Made by a program: the position numbers and the translations under genes. The notes beneath the pieces were generated by a model, which searched no databases, was not told where the DNA came from, and saw only the letters and a list, made by a program, of their open reading frames with translations. Positions 5,997 through 6,401 of a stretch of DNA of 6,401 nucleotides are shown here, one piece after another (position 1 is the first letter of the stretch; each line of letters begins with the position of its first letter). Origin of the DNA: Cellvibrionales bacterium (GTDB taxonomy: Bacteria > Pseudomonadota > Gammaproteobacteria > Pseudomonadales > UBA7434); assembly GCA_003492055.1 (NCBI GenBank), contig DMZE01000108.1, positions 8,346 through 14,746 of the forward strand. The letters run 5' to 3'.

Positions 5997-6401
5997 CTAA
6001 GATGACTTATAAAAATTCTCAAAACAATAATTAGTGGCATCAATAAAACCTTCGATGCTGCCACAGTCATAGCGACGACCTTTAAATTTATAGGCCATAA
6101 CGCAGCCTTTTTTCGCCTGCGTTAATAAGGCATCGGTAATTTGCACTTCACCATTTTTACCTGGCGGCGTGTCGCGTAAAATATCAAAGATATCGGGCGT
6201 TAATATATAACGACCAATAATGGCCAAATTACTAGGCGCATCTTCTTTTTTAGGTTTCTCGACCATATCAGTCACGCGATATAAATCGTCGCGAATCATA
6301 TCACCGGCAATCACACCAAACTTTTCAATTTGGTTATCGGGTACTTCTTCTATAGCAATAATGGTACAACGAAATTGTTTATATAACGCTACCATTTGAG
6401 C
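5997..6401 (-). CDS. galU: UTP-glucose-1-phosphate uridylyltransferase (partial, N-terminus off right edge)
   Basis: Makes UDP-glucose from UTP and glucose-1-P, precursor of EPS, LPS core and osmolyte sugars. The last 134 codons are visible, ending in TAG at 5999-5997. The frame stays open to the right edge (AQMVALYKQF...), so the Met at 6395 is internal, not a start. Diagnostic C-terminal motifs of the bacterial GalU nucleotidyltransferase family are present: MVEKPKKEDAPSNLAIIGRY, NGEVQITDAL and YKFKGRRYDCGS. The sequence closely resembles the Pseudomonas-type GalU, including the MVALYKQFRC and ATNYCFENF segments. The nucleotide-binding N-terminal half lies outside the window. It precedes manB on the same strand by 115 nt, a pairing that fits joint supply of activated hexoses. 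Confidence 0.95.
   Translation of the reverse strand, partial: AQMVALYKQFRCTIIAIEEVPDNQIEKFGVIAGDMIRDDLYRVTDMVEKPKKEDAPSNLAIIGRYILTPDIFDILRDTPPGKNGEVQITDALLTQAKKGCVMAYKFKGRRYDCGSIEGFIDATNYCFENFYKSS

Noticed and set aside
6393..6395. Met codon at 6395 as the start of the galU-like gene
   Set aside because: The frame continues upstream to the edge and the residues match the interior of GalU, so the gene is truncated by the window, not by nature.

Overview
The window looks like chromosomal DNA of a free-living, probably marine or aquatic, gammaproteobacterium. The reasons are a GalU C-terminus of the Pseudomonas type, a phosphohexomutase very like enterobacterial CpsG/ManB, a standard proteobacterial Pgi, and three exopolysaccharide (EPS) proteins of the types found in XrtA (exosortase/PEP-CTERM) EPS loci. 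Base composition looks moderately AT-rich by eye. The genus cannot be fixed from this stretch. No RNA gene, insertion sequence, phage gene or CRISPR array was seen.

Left part (1-2720, all minus strand): an EPS assembly operon read right to left. First is a polyprenyl-phosphate sugar-1-phosphate transferase (TTG start at 2720). Next is a short Wza-like outer-membrane export lipoprotein (589-1308, true start uncertain). Last is the N-terminal third or so of a Wzz-like chain-length determinant that runs off the left edge. Gaps are 2 nt and 34 nt, so they are very likely cotranscribed. The first junction carries five tandem 15-bp units, each ending in an in-frame ATG, which is the most unusual structure in the window.

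Centre (2721-2870): a 150-bp divergent control region between the EPS operon and pgi. It holds a perfect 9-bp inverted repeat with a 5-nt spacer (2778-2800) and a plausible pgi -10 box (2820-2825).

Right part: pgi (2871-4499, plus strand) converges on manB/cpsG (4538-5881, minus strand), which is preceded by the 3' part of galU (5997-6401, minus strand, cut by the right edge).

Together the genes form a sugar-supply and EPS-assembly neighbourhood. Pgi interconverts glucose-6-P and fructose-6-P. ManB converts mannose-6-P to mannose-1-P (and possibly glucose-6-P to glucose-1-P). GalU makes UDP-glucose. The transferase loads the first sugar phosphate onto the lipid carrier, and the chain-length and export proteins control and export the polymer. 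The gene families are well known. The points worth a second look are the iterated start-codon repeat, the unassigned operator-like palindrome, and the short export protein that probably needs a separate outer-membrane barrel.
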